Assembly: GCA_964530915.1 (NCBI GenBank)
Contig: CAZHCK010000012.1
Location: 1 to 43,973 of the forward strand
Direction: 5' to 3'
DNA length: 43,973 nucleotides
Origin: Cloacibacterium sp964530915
Lineage (GTDB): Bacteria; Bacteroidota; Bacteroidia; Flavobacteriales; Weeksellaceae
The notes below the pieces were generated by a model that was not told the DNA's origin, did no database searches, and saw only the letters and a program-made list of their open reading frames with translations. This document shows positions 22,690 to 30,896 of the stretch, piece after piece. The position numbers and the translations under genes were made by a program. Numbering within the stretch: position 1 is the first letter of the stretch; each line of letters starts with the position of its first letter.

Positions 22690-23178
22690 ATGAAAAAGTT
22701 TTTATTATTAGTGATGATGACGTTTTCTTTCGGTTTTGTGAGTGCACAATATTTGGTAGAAGACAATGATATTACAGAAAATTCTAAAGAATTTGGTAGA
22801 GCAGATATTTCATTAGATATGAATAATCCGCTAGAATTTTACAGACTAAAATGTGCGAATGCTACTTATGCACAATATATCGGAGGAGAAAATGGTTTTA
22901 AAGACAAATTATTTAAAAATTTAAAAGCCAGTCTTTCTAACAATTTATACTCTGTAAATGGAACTTTTGATTTCATTTTCTACATTGATAAAGAAGGGAA
23001 TTTAAAGGATTTTGTACTAAAACCAGAAGTTCCGAATAGTAATCTTTTGCAAACAGACATTAAGAATGCTGTAAAAGCAATGAATCAAAAATGGATGCCT
23101 GCAACTTGCGATGGCGCAAAAGTAGATTCTAAAATAAGACTGAAAGTCAATTTCAGGACAGATTTATTCGATATGTAA
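22690..23178 (+). CDS. Exported TonB-C-terminal-like protein 1
   Basis: A 162-aa exported protein with a signal peptide (MKKFLLLVMMTFSFGFVSA). After a variable part, residues about 95-160 follow the TonB C-terminal fold: FDFIFYIDKEGNLKDFVLKP, then a helix and WMPATCDGAKVDSKIRLKVNF. Proteins with this domain but no membrane-spanning helix or proline-rich linker are common in flavobacteria, and their partners are unknown. A gene for a larger relative follows 64 bp downstream, separated by a terminator, so the pair probably arose by duplication. Confidence 0.78.
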   Translation: MKKFLLLVMMTFSFGFVSAQYLVEDNDITENSKEFGRADISLDMNNPLEFYRLKCANATYAQYIGGENGFKDKLFKNLKASLSNNLYSVNGTFDFIFYIDKEGNLKDFVLKPEVPNSNLLQTDIKNAVKAMNQKWMPATCDGAKVDSKIRLKVNFRTDLFDM

Positions 23179-23183
23179 AAAAT

Positions 23184-23212
23184 AAAAGTCGCTTGAGAAA
23201 AGCGACTTTTTT
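23184..23212 (+). terminator. Terminator after the first TonB-C-like gene
   Basis: AAAAGTCGCTT pairs with AAGCGACTTTT across a short loop and is followed by Ts. Confidence 0.87.
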
Positions 23213-23215
23213 ATT

Positions 23216-23223
23216 TATCTTTG
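23216..23223 (+). promoter_or_regulatory. -7 box of the second TonB-C-like gene
   Basis: TATCTTTG matches TANNTTTG, 19 bp before the ATG at 23243, directly after the preceding terminator. Confidence 0.5.
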
Positions 23224-23242
23224 ATGCATAAAACTAATAAAC

Positions 23243-23959
23243 ATGAGAACAATTACCCTATTACTTTCATTCATTGCTATTTCTTTACAAGCTCAGTTAC
23301 AAGTTTTACCTAATTATCCAGAAGGTCAAGAATTTTATAAAGGAGGTTATATGAAATTCTATGAAGACGCCCACGATTTTGTGAAAAATAACAATATTCA
23401 GCCATGTGAAAATCCTGATGAAGTCTATTTGATGAAAATTCTCGTAAATCCAGATGGAAAAGTAAATTATGTGCAAGATCCAGATGTGATGGGAGTGAAA
23501 AATAATAAGTGTGCTTTTGATTTTGGGAAGAAAATATTAGCAAATCTTAATGATTATGTTCCTGCAGAAGTAGATGGTGTGAAAACTCCAGCTCTTACTC
23601 GAATTATTTTTTATCCAAAAGAGTTGTTTGCAGATAGTAATTACATTCCCTTGAATTCCTCTTTAATAGATGCAGAGTTTCCTGGTGGGATTTCTAATTA
23701 CAGAAAGAAATTTATTTCTTGTTTTAATACTAATGGATTTAATTATAGCCAAAGTTTTAGATTCGTCATTAATTTTGAGGTAGATACTCAAGGTGATATT
23801 CAAAATATTTACATTGATACCAGCTTTGACAATGAAGATTTTGTGAAAATGATTGTAAAATGTGTAGTTCCTAGAAAAATAAAATTTAAACCCGCTACTT
23901 ATCATGGTTCACCAATTACTTCTAGATTTAGACTACCAATTACGATAAATGTAGACTAA
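23243..23959 (+). CDS. Exported TonB-C-terminal-like protein 2
   Basis: A 238-aa exported protein with a short signal peptide (MRTITLLLSFIAISLQA). It seems to hold two copies of a TonB-C-like fold. The first is at about residues 60-125 (MKILVNPDGKVNYVQD ... YVPAEVDGVKTPALTRI), the second at about 165-236 (FRFVINFEVDTQGDIQNIYID ... IKFKPATYHGSPITSRFRLPI). Both units keep the strand-turn-strand and the final PA-x-x-x-G-x-x strand. It is related to the gene upstream. A role as a periplasmic adaptor is a guess. Confidence 0.75.
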   Translation: MRTITLLLSFIAISLQAQLQVLPNYPEGQEFYKGGYMKFYEDAHDFVKNNNIQPCENPDEVYLMKILVNPDGKVNYVQDPDVMGVKNNKCAFDFGKKILANLNDYVPAEVDGVKTPALTRIIFYPKELFADSNYIPLNSSLIDAEFPGGISNYRKKFISCFNTNGFNYSQSFRFVINFEVDTQGDIQNIYIDTSFDNEDFVKMIVKCVVPRKIKFKPATYHGSPITSRFRLPITINVD

Positions 23960-23988
23960 TCTTCCTGCCATTTTGTCATAAAATTCCT

Positions 23989-23996
23989 TATCTTTG
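23989..23996 (+). promoter_or_regulatory. -7 box of miaB
   Basis: TATCTTTG lies within AAAATTCCTTATCTTTGCAC, a 20-mer that is repeated exactly upstream of prfA (42332-42351). It is 19 bp before the GTG start. Confidence 0.55.
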
Positions 23997-24015
23997 CACT
24001 CAAAATATTTGAAAA

Positions 24016-25449
24016 GTGCAAGAAAAATATATAGACGAAACGAAACAAGGCGAAGCTTTTGCTATTGCAGAAAAACCAGAAAATTCTAAAAAATTGTTTT
24101 TAGAAAGTTACGGTTGTCAAATGAATTTCTCGGACTCAGAAATCGTAGCCTCTATTCTTAACGAACAAGGTTATAATACCACTATGAAAGTAGAAGAAGC
24201 AGATTTAATTTTGCTTAATACCTGTTCTATCAGAGAAAGAGCAGAGCAAACTGTGAGAATGCGACTTTCACAATTCAAAAATTTGAAAAAAGAAAGACCT
24301 AACCTTACAGTTGGTGTTCTTGGTTGTATGGCAGAACGTCTTAAAACTAAATTTTTAGAAGAAGAACAATTGGTAGATTTAGTAGTTGGTCCAGATGCTT
24401 ACAGAGATTTACCCAATCTTTTGAAAGAAACAGAAGACGGAAGAGATGCCATCAATGTTATTCTGTCTAAAGAAGAAACGTACGCAGATATTAATCCTGT
24501 TCGTTTGGGTGGAAACGGTGTTACAGCATTCGTAACCATTACCAGAGGTTGTGATAATATGTGTACCTTCTGTGTAGTTCCTTTTACCAGAGGTAGAGAA
24601 AGAAGCCGCGATCCGCATTCTATTATTGAAGAATGCAAGGCATTAGCGGAAAATGGATACAAAGAAATTACGCTTCTTGGGCAAAATGTTGACTCTTATC
24701 TTTGGTATGGAGGTGGTCCTAAAAAAGATTTTGATAAAGCTTCGGAAATGCAAAAAGCTACAGCTGTAAATTTTGCTCAATTGTTAGAAATGGTAGCAAA
24801 AGCAGTTCCTGCAATGAGAATTCGTTTTTCAACATCAAATCCACACGAAATGACGGAAGAAGTTTTCCGTGTGATTGCTAAATACGATAACGTTTGTAAA
24901 TATATTCACCTTCCTGTACAAAGCGGAAGTGACAGAATTTTGCAAAAAATGAATCGTCAACATACGCGTCAGGAATATTTAGATTTGATTAAAAAAGCAA
25001 AAGAAATAGTTCCAGACATTGCTTTTTCTCAAGATATGATTGCTGGTTTCTGTGGCGAAACTGAAGAAGATCATCAGCAAACTTTAGATTTAATGAGACA
25101 AGTAGAATACGATTACGGTTATATGTTTGCGTATTCTGAAAGACCAGGAACTCCGGCACACAAAAAAATGGAAGATGATGTTCCTGCAGATGTGAAGCAA
25201 AGAAGATTAGCCGAAATCATTGCTTTGCAAGGAGAATTATCTAGAAAAAGAATGAAATCTTACGTAGGCAAAAACTACGAAGTTCTAATTGAAGGAGAGT
25301 CTAAAAAAGATAAAAATCAATGGAAAGGAAGAACTTCTCAGAATGCAGTAGTGGTTTTTGATAAAGTAGAAGGGCAGAATATTGGTGACTTTGTGACTGT
25401 TTTTGTTCATGACAGCACTCAAGGCACACTTTTGGGGAAAGCGATTTAA
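24016..25449 (+). CDS. miaB: MiaB, tRNA A37 methylthiotransferase
   Basis: Radical-SAM iron-sulfur enzyme that adds a methylthio group to N6-isopentenyladenosine at position 37 of tRNA. It has 477 aa. The N-terminal UPF0004 domain supplies three cluster cysteines (SYGCQMN, LLNTCSIRE, VLGCMAE), the radical-SAM domain supplies GCDNMCTFCVVP, and a C-terminal TRAM domain ends the protein. The start is GTG at 24016: an in-frame TGA at 24010-24012 excludes anything longer, and the promoter box is 19 bp away. It precedes the sigma-54-type activator gene by 56 bp. Confidence 0.95.
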   Translation: MQEKYIDETKQGEAFAIAEKPENSKKLFLESYGCQMNFSDSEIVASILNEQGYNTTMKVEEADLILLNTCSIRERAEQTVRMRLSQFKNLKKERPNLTVGVLGCMAERLKTKFLEEEQLVDLVVGPDAYRDLPNLLKETEDGRDAINVILSKEETYADINPVRLGGNGVTAFVTITRGCDNMCTFCVVPFTRGRERSRDPHSIIEECKALAENGYKEITLLGQNVDSYLWYGGGPKKDFDKASEMQKATAVNFAQLLEMVAKAVPAMRIRFSTSNPHEMTEEVFRVIAKYDNVCKYIHLPVQSGSDRILQKMNRQHTRQEYLDLIKKAKEIVPDIAFSQDMIAGFCGETEEDHQQTLDLMRQVEYDYGYMFAYSERPGTPAHKKMEDDVPADVKQRRLAEIIALQGELSRKRMKSYVGKNYEVLIEGESKKDKNQWKGRTSQNAVVVFDKVEGQNIGDFVTVFVHDSTQGTLLGKAI

Positions 25450-25505
25450 GGAAATCGTAAAGTTTTCTAAATTTTTTAAAACACTAAACCTCAAATCTCA
25501 AAATT

Positions 25506-26779
25506 ATGAGCGACTTACAATCCATAAAAAACCGTTTCGGAATCATAGGGAATTTTCCCGCACTTAACCGTGCCATAGAAAAAGCAATTCAAGTGGCACC
25601 TACAGATATTTCCGTTTTGGTTATCGGAGAATCTGGAGTTGGTAAAGAACATATCCCGAAAATTATTCATAGCGAATCTCGTAGAAAACATCAACCATAT
25701 ATTGTAGTAAACTGTGGTGCAATTCCTGAAGGAACGATAGATTCAGAACTTTTTGGGCACGAAAAAGGTGCTTTTACAGGCGCTACTTCTACCAGAAAAG
25801 GTTATTTCGAAGTGGCAGATGGTGGAACTATTTTCTTAGACGAAGTAGGTGAACTTCCGTTGCAAACTCAAGTAAGGCTTCTCAGAGTTTTAGAAAGTGG
25901 AGAATTTATGAAAGTGGGTTCTTCTCAGGTTCAAAAAACCAATGTGAGAATCGTAGCTGCGACTAATGTGAATATGATGAAAGCGATTGAAGACGGCAGA
26001 TTTAGAGAAGATTTGTACTATCGTCTCAATACGGTTCAGATTGATATGCCGCCTTTGAGAGAAAGAAAAGGAGATATTCATTTGCTTTTCAGAAAATTCG
26101 CCATTGATTTTGCCGAAAAATACAGAATGCCAGAGTTGCAATTGACAGATGATGGCGTTAAATATTTAGAAAATTATACTTTCCCAGGAAATATTCGTCA
26201 GCTGAGAAACTTAGTGGAACAAATGACGGTGGTAGAACAAAACAGAAGCGTAAATTCTACTAAATTATCAGAATATATTTCGATGAATGCTCAGCTTCCT
26301 GCTGTGGTTTCCAGAGGTGGAAATTCAGGAAATTCAGGAGGAGATTTCGGTTCAGAAAGGGAAATCATGTACAAAATTCTTTTTGACATGAGAAATGATT
26401 TAAATGATTTAAAATCCTTAACTTCGGAACTGATTAAGAATAGAGGAAATCAGAGTTTTTCGCATCATGAGCAAGATTTAATCGGTAGAGTTTTTAAAAC
26501 TGAAACCCAACCGGTTAATACAAGTTCTATTTTGTATTACGAAGATCAACCAGCTGCGCCAACTCCTAATTTCTACAATGATACCGAGGAGTACGAAAAT
26601 GGGGTAGAAGATATAGATTTAGAAGAAGAACCAAAAGAAGAGTCTCTTTCTTTAATCAATAATGAGAGAGATTTAATTGTAAAAGCCCTCGAAAAACACA
26701 AAGGCAGAAGAAATAAAGCAGCTGATGAATTGGGAATTTCTCAGAGAACGCTTTACAGAAAAATAAAACAATATAATTT
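25506..26779 (+). CDS. Sigma-54-type AAA+ activator, 3' end in assembly gap
   Basis: Enhancer-binding-protein-type ATPase, about 425 aa visible. It has no N-terminal receiver or GAF domain and starts directly with the AAA+ core. Walker A is GESGVGKE (41-48), the sigma-54 contact loop GAFTGA is at 88-93, Walker B is GGTIFLDEVGE, and the Arg-rich PPLRERKGDI follows. Residues about 265-380 are a low-complexity linker with an acidic patch (EDIDLEEEPKEE). A Fis-type helix-turn-helix (NKAADELGISQRTLYRKIKQYN) ends the visible part. The reading frame meets 10 Ns at 26780, so the last residues and stop are unseen, but by the family only a few residues are missing. Confidence 0.9.
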
Positions 26780-26789
26780 NNNNNNNNNN
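26780..26789. other. Assembly gap (10 Ns)
   Basis: Ten Ns between the activator gene and lptE. The true length is unknown, because a run of 10 is a common placeholder. A frame can be read through the Ns and makes a false fusion of two genes. Confidence 0.99.
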
Positions 26790-26801
26790 TTTAGAAGATT
26801 A

Positions 26802-27368
26802 ATGAAAAGATTTCAGATTTTAAATTTCAGATTTCAGACCAAAAATTTTAAAATTTTTGGAGTTTTTTTCTTGGGTTTCTTTTCCTTGGTTCTTTTGTCT
26901 TCTTGCTATAGTTTTACAGGAAATTCTTTGAATCACGACGAAAAAACCATTCAGATTAAAAATTTCCCTAATAATGCAGCTTTGGTGAATGCTAATTTAA
27001 GTCAAGAATTTTCTATTGCCCTTCAAAATAGATTTTTACAAAGGTCTGGTTTAAAAGGAACTACGGAGAATCCTGATGTTCTGATAGAAGGAGAAATTAC
27101 AGATTACAGCATTTCGCCTACTACTATTTCTACACCAGTTACTACAGACGGTGGAAATATTCAAGCAGCACAAAATAAACTCACCATTACGGTAAAAGTT
27201 CATTACGAAAACAGTAAGTTTCCAGAAGCAAGTTTTGATAGAACCTATTCAGACGAAGCGGTTTTCAGTAGTGATTTAGATATTAATGCCATAGAAACTT
27301 CTCAAGTGAAATTGGTAAACGAAAGGATTATCAATAAAATTTTTAACGATATTGTAGCCAATTGGTAA
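26802..27368 (+). CDS. lptE: LptE-like LPS-assembly lipoprotein
   Basis: A 188-aa outer-membrane lipoprotein, the flavobacterial counterpart of LptE, which plugs the LptD barrel during LPS export. The signal peptide is long: residues 1-20 are basic and aromatic (KRFQILNFRFQTKNFKIF), followed by a hydrophobic core and the lipobox ending at Cys35 (LLSSC), with YSFTG after it as in the family. The body follows the LptE pattern (FSIALQNRFLQR, VLIEGEITDY, VHYEN). The 5' end contains repeated TTTCAGATTT-type runs and a 22-bp perfect palindrome (26839-26860) within codons 13-20, so the exact start is less sure than the product. Confidence 0.85.
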   Translation: MKRFQILNFRFQTKNFKIFGVFFLGFFSLVLLSSCYSFTGNSLNHDEKTIQIKNFPNNAALVNANLSQEFSIALQNRFLQRSGLKGTTENPDVLIEGEITDYSISPTTISTPVTTDGGNIQAAQNKLTITVKVHYENSKFPEASFDRTYSDEAVFSSDLDINAIETSQVKLVNERIINKIFNDIVANW

Positions 27369-27371
27369 AAG

Positions 27372-29039
27372 ATGAATGCACGAGTTTTAGAATTGCTTCA
27401 GCGCCCAGAAAATATTTCTAGAGAAGATATTTCTCTTCTTCAGAATGAAATTTCTAAATTTCCTTATATGCAGAGTATCAGAACTTTGCATCTTTCGGCA
27501 ATTTTTAATTTCGATGCTGAAAATTACCAAAAAGAACTAACCAAAACCGCAGCGTATACTACGGATAAAAAAATTCTCTACACTTTCATCAATAAAAAGA
27601 ATGAAGAGGAGAAAAAAGAATTGAAGAAATTCAAGAAAATTATCCTCTCTAAAGCAGAAAATGATGCAGAACAAACTGTTGAAGAACCTGTAAATATCGT
27701 TGAGGTTCCAGAGCAAAATGTCACTGAAAATTCTTCTGAAAATTTAACCGAAACGGTAGAAAAAATAGAGGCAGAAAAACCTGTAGTTACGCATCCTAAA
27801 AGTGTAGTAGGAGATACAGAATTAGAAGCGCCGATTCTTGATAAAAAAGAAAATGAGTTCGAAGTTCTGAAAGAATTGGAGATTTTAGAAATTGAAAATC
27901 AATTGCTTGAGCAAGAAAAAGAGGAAGAAGAAAATGCAGAAATTGCTTTTAAAACCAGAGAAGAAGACCTTAATTTTAGTAAAGAAACCGTTTTAGAGCA
28001 TATTGATCAATCAGATGACAAGGAAATTACGTCGGTAAAACCTTCGGATATCAGTTTTAATGGTTTCGAAAGTTTCTTGCCAAACGTGAAATTTACTGTT
28101 CCTTCCGTTCAAAAAGAAGAACCGAAATCTGAACCAAAAGCAGAAATTCCTGCACCAATTATTGAAGAAAAGCAAACTGAAGAAAAAATAAAATCTGAAG
28201 AAGTTCCATCTGAAAAAACTCCAGAATTGAACATTTCAGCACCAGAAAAAACAGAGATTATAGAGGAAAAAACAGAAATGACGATTGAAAAAGAAGAGCC
28301 TCAAGTAATTAATACTCCTATTTTGACGGAAGAAAAAGAAGAAATTGTAGAAGAAATTCATACCGATTGGAAACCGATGAATTTTGTAATGAATCCACTG
28401 GATTCTATGATTCAAAAACCAGCAGTTTCTCAACCGAAAGCTATCGAAAAACCAGTTGAGGTAAAACCAGAAATTGCAACTACAGAAGAGAAGACAATTG
28501 TAGAAGAAGTTGCACCAATTGAATTGAAAAAAGAGAATATAGAAGAAGTTAAAATAGCAGAAAAACCTATTGAAAAATCTATTCTAAATACTTCTTTCTT
28601 AAAAAATAACGTCCAAGAAACTCCAGTTCAAACTGTTGAAAATCAAATAGAAGCGGTTTCGGTGGAGGAAAACATTAGCAACGTTCCAGATTTTGTAAAT
28701 ACTTGGCAAAGTTGGCTTAAAATTGACCGATCAATGGTTAAAACGCCTGAAAATATCCCAGTAAAAGTTATTGAGAAAAAAGCAGAAATTATCGATAAAT
28801 TCATAGAAGAAAATCCTAAAATTTCTCAGTTAAAAGAAGAAGTTAGTTTTGTAGTAAAAGAAAAAAATGACGACATCTCACACTTGATGACCGAAACTTT
28901 AGCAAAACTTTATACCGAACAAAGATTATACACTAAGGCAATTAAAGCTTACGAAATTCTTCAAAATAAGCATCCAGAAAAAGCCGAAGATTTCAAGGTT
29001 AAAATTCAAGAAATCAAAGATTTAAAGCAAGGTAAATAA
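27372..29039 (+). CDS. Glu/Lys/Pro-rich protein with conserved ends
   Basis: A 555-aa protein of unknown function. Residues about 1-75 form a conserved helical domain (MNARVLELLQRPENISREDI, ISKFPYMQSIRTLHL). Residues about 95-470 are low complexity, dominated by Glu, Lys, Pro and Val (repeated EKP, EEK and PEI patterns), and probably disordered. Residues about 500-550 form a TPR-like hairpin (LAKLYTEQRLYTKAIKAYEILQNKHPEKAEDF). There is no signal peptide, so it is likely cytosolic. The gene starts 3 bp after the lptE stop and shares its operon. I recall similar proteins at this place in flavobacteria but no tested function. Confidence 0.8.
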   Translation: MNARVLELLQRPENISREDISLLQNEISKFPYMQSIRTLHLSAIFNFDAENYQKELTKTAAYTTDKKILYTFINKKNEEEKKELKKFKKIILSKAENDAEQTVEEPVNIVEVPEQNVTENSSENLTETVEKIEAEKPVVTHPKSVVGDTELEAPILDKKENEFEVLKELEILEIENQLLEQEKEEEENAEIAFKTREEDLNFSKETVLEHIDQSDDKEITSVKPSDISFNGFESFLPNVKFTVPSVQKEEPKSEPKAEIPAPIIEEKQTEEKIKSEEVPSEKTPELNISAPEKTEIIEEKTEMTIEKEEPQVINTPILTEEKEEIVEEIHTDWKPMNFVMNPLDSMIQKPAVSQPKAIEKPVEVKPEIATTEEKTIVEEVAPIELKKENIEEVKIAEKPIEKSILNTSFLKNNVQETPVQTVENQIEAVSVEENISNVPDFVNTWQSWLKIDRSMVKTPENIPVKVIEKKAEIIDKFIEENPKISQLKEEVSFVVKEKNDDISHLMTETLAKLYTEQRLYTKAIKAYEILQNKHPEKAEDFKVKIQEIKDLKQGK

Positions 29040-29043
29040 AACA

Positions 29044-29074
29044 AAAACTCCAAGAAATTCTTGGAGTTTTTTTA
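29044..29074 (+). terminator. Terminator of the lptE operon
   Basis: AAAACTCCAAG pairs perfectly with CTTGGAGTTTT (11 bp, 5-nt loop), followed by a T run. It lies between two convergent genes. Confidence 0.9.
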
Positions 29075-29097
29075 TTGAATTAAGTCTAACGATTAGT

Positions 29098-29706
29098 TTA
29101 TAAAGTTTCTTCGGATTTTAGATTTCCTCTTAATTTATTCCAGATTTTTCTTCCTAAAATAAAAACCACAATAACAAGTGCAATGGCTACTAAAAAAGCA
29201 ATTACTGGAGCTCCTAAAGCTAAAAAAGTCATCATTCCAGCTCCTGCAGTTTCGGTGGTGGCAACTACAGAATTTCCAAGACCGCCAGTTGTAGCAGTAG
29301 AAGCGGCTCGTGTTCCTGCAAATCCAGAACTAATCGCAGCGGCAGTTCCTCCTCCTGCAATTAATGCAAGTGCCCAAGTTGGAAATGTTCCTAAATCTGT
29401 AAATTGTGCAGCAAACATGATAGAACCTGCAATTGTAGCTAGTGGAACAGAAGCGGTGTCTAACAAATGGTCTATATAAGGAATGTAATACGCTAAAATT
29501 TCTACCACAGTGGCAATTACTGTAGTGATAAGCGTAGGTAAACCAGCTAACCATTGAAAATTTTCGTTCATGGGAATCCAACCCATATAAGAAGCGAGAC
29601 TTACAGCAAACATAGGCAAGAAAACTCTAAAACCAGAAGCTGCAGCTAAACCAATGCCGATAAATGCACTGATGAAGTAAGGAAGATAAGGAATGTTGTC
29701 TAACAT
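29098..29706 (-). CDS. DUF4126 membrane protein
   Basis: A 202-aa inner-membrane protein. Hydrophobic segments lie at about residues 8-40, 50-75, 85-135 and 160-190, with Gly/Ala-rich helices (IGIGLAAASGFRVFLPMFAVS, AGGGTAAAISSGFAGTRAAS). This is the DUF4126 family, whose function is unknown. The short cytosolic tail is basic. It is encoded convergent to the lptE operon and shares orientation with rnpA, 58 bp upstream. Confidence 0.85.
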   Translation of the reverse strand: MLDNIPYLPYFISAFIGIGLAAASGFRVFLPMFAVSLASYMGWIPMNENFQWLAGLPTLITTVIATVVEILAYYIPYIDHLLDTASVPLATIAGSIMFAAQFTDLGTFPTWALALIAGGGTAAAISSGFAGTRAASTATTGGLGNSVVATTETAGAGMMTFLALGAPVIAFLVAIALVIVVFILGRKIWNKLRGNLKSEETL

Positions 29707-29764
29707 TTTGTGTAATAGTTTATTATTTGTACAAACTAAATTACAAAAAACGTGCTAATGATTT

Positions 29765-30133
29765 TTATTTTTTGAGAAGTTTTAAAAATTCTTCTTCTAT
29801 CTCTTGATAATTTTTCGGAAGAGTAGGCGAAACATAGAACAACATGGTTAAGGAATTTTCGCCAAATTTTTCTAAAAACTGAGCTTTATTGAGTCTATAA
29901 ACTTCGCGCAAAAGTCTTTTGATTCTATTTCTGTAAACTGCTTTTTTAAAATATCTCTTAGAAACAGAAACGCCTACTTTATGTTGAGTTGTCATGCTGA
30001 GCGAAGTCGAAGCATCTATTTGGTAAGAAATCACTCTCAAATTTCCGCAGGTTTTCCATTTTCCTTTCTCAAAAAGTAAGGAAATATCATTTTTTTGCTT
30101 GAGTTTTTCTTCTCTGGGATATTTGTAGTTCAA
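29765..30133 (-). CDS. rnpA: Ribonuclease P protein component
   Basis: A 122-aa basic protein that binds the RNase P RNA and helps process the 5' ends of precursor tRNAs. The family hallmark is seen at residues 56-75 (VSVSKRYFKKAVYRNRIKRL, with RNR at 68-70). The beginning EKLKQKNDISLLFEKGKWK is typical. Residues 40-49 (DASTSLSMTT) are encoded by a segment (29987-30017) that looks like a dispersed flavobacterial repeat read in frame, in a loop just before the conserved core. The enzyme should still work if the loop tolerates it. No rpmH is nearby. Confidence 0.92.
   Translation of the reverse strand: MNYKYPREEKLKQKNDISLLFEKGKWKTCGNLRVISYQIDASTSLSMTTQHKVGVSVSKRYFKKAVYRNRIKRLLREVYRLNKAQFLEKFGENSLTMLFYVSPTLPKNYQEIEEEFLKLLKK
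29987..30017. repeat. Dispersed palindromic repeat embedded in rnpA
   Basis: The plus-strand core GCTGAGCGAAGTCGAAGC is flanked by AT on both sides, with ATGCT and AGCAT as inverted ends. I recognise this motif from memory as a common extragenic repeat in flavobacteria and other bacteria. Here it lies in frame inside a protein gene. Confidence 0.65.
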
Positions 30134-30149
30134 AATATTGAGTATAAAA

Positions 30150-30896
30150 TTAATTTTGCTCTTGATTCTTCTTATTTGACTCTTTCAACAAGTAATTAAT
30201 CACTTCTGCTGCAGCATTTAAACCAAAAAGTGCAGGCATAAAACTGATGGTTCCGTAAAAAGATTTTTTAAAATTGCTTCCATCAGTCAGTTTTAGACTT
30301 TCTTCTTTTTGAATTTCTGTAGAAAAAACACATCTGAAACCTTTGGTAATTCCCTCTTTTTTCAATCTTTTTCTGATTTGTTTGGCAAGGTAACAATTAT
30401 TGGTTTTGCTTAAATCTCTTACCAAAACTTTACTTGGATCGGTTTTTCCACCAGCTCCCATTGATGAAACTAGTTTTATTTTTCTTCTTCTACAAGCTTT
30501 AATCAAGGCTAATTTCGGCGAAACACTGTCTATACAATCTAAGACGTAATCAAATTGATGTTCTTCTAGAATTTCGTCCATTCTTTCTGGCGAAAGAAAT
30601 TCATTGATTTTAACCAAATTAATTTCAGGATTGATGTCTAAAATTCTTTCGGCAACGATTTCTACTTTATCTTTTCCTACAGTGGAATGTAAAGCAGGTA
30701 ACTGTCTGTTAATGTTGGTAATATCTACAATGTCTCCATCTACAATCGTCATGTTTCCTACTCCCGCTCTCGCTAGAAATTCTGCTGCAAAAGAACCTAC
30801 TCCTCCTAAACCTACCACTAAAACTTTAGCGTTTTTCAAAGTTTTTAAGCCTTCTTTTTTTACGAGCAGTTCCGAACGTTGTAACCAATCTGTCAT
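30150..30896 (-). CDS. tcdA: TcdA, tRNA threonylcarbamoyladenosine dehydratase
   Basis: E1-like ThiF/MoeB-fold ATPase that converts t6A37 in tRNA to its cyclic form. The length of 248 aa is usual. The nucleotide-binding loop GLGGVGSFAAEFLARAGVG lies at about residues 30-48, followed by IVDGDIVDITNINRQ, the family's ATP-binding stretch. The cysteine CIDSV and the CR(R/K) motifs that mark TcdA are present, as are GAGGKTDP and the C-terminal IPALFGLNAA-type segment. Its ATG overlaps the stop of the tatD-like gene (ATGA), so translation is coupled. Confidence 0.92.
   Translation of the reverse strand: MTDWLQRSELLVKKEGLKTLKNAKVLVVGLGGVGSFAAEFLARAGVGNMTIVDGDIVDITNINRQLPALHSTVGKDKVEIVAERILDINPEINLVKINEFLSPERMDEILEEHQFDYVLDCIDSVSPKLALIKACRRRKIKLVSSMGAGGKTDPSKVLVRDLSKTNNCYLAKQIRKRLKKEGITKGFRCVFSTEIQKEESLKLTDGSNFKKSFYGTISFMPALFGLNAAAEVINYLLKESNKKNQEQN

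Noticed and set aside
25506..27368. A 620-aa fusion of a sigma-54-type activator with a lipoprotein
   Set aside because: The frame crosses 10 Ns by chance. The second part has its own ATG, signal peptide and lipobox, and both parts match separate families.
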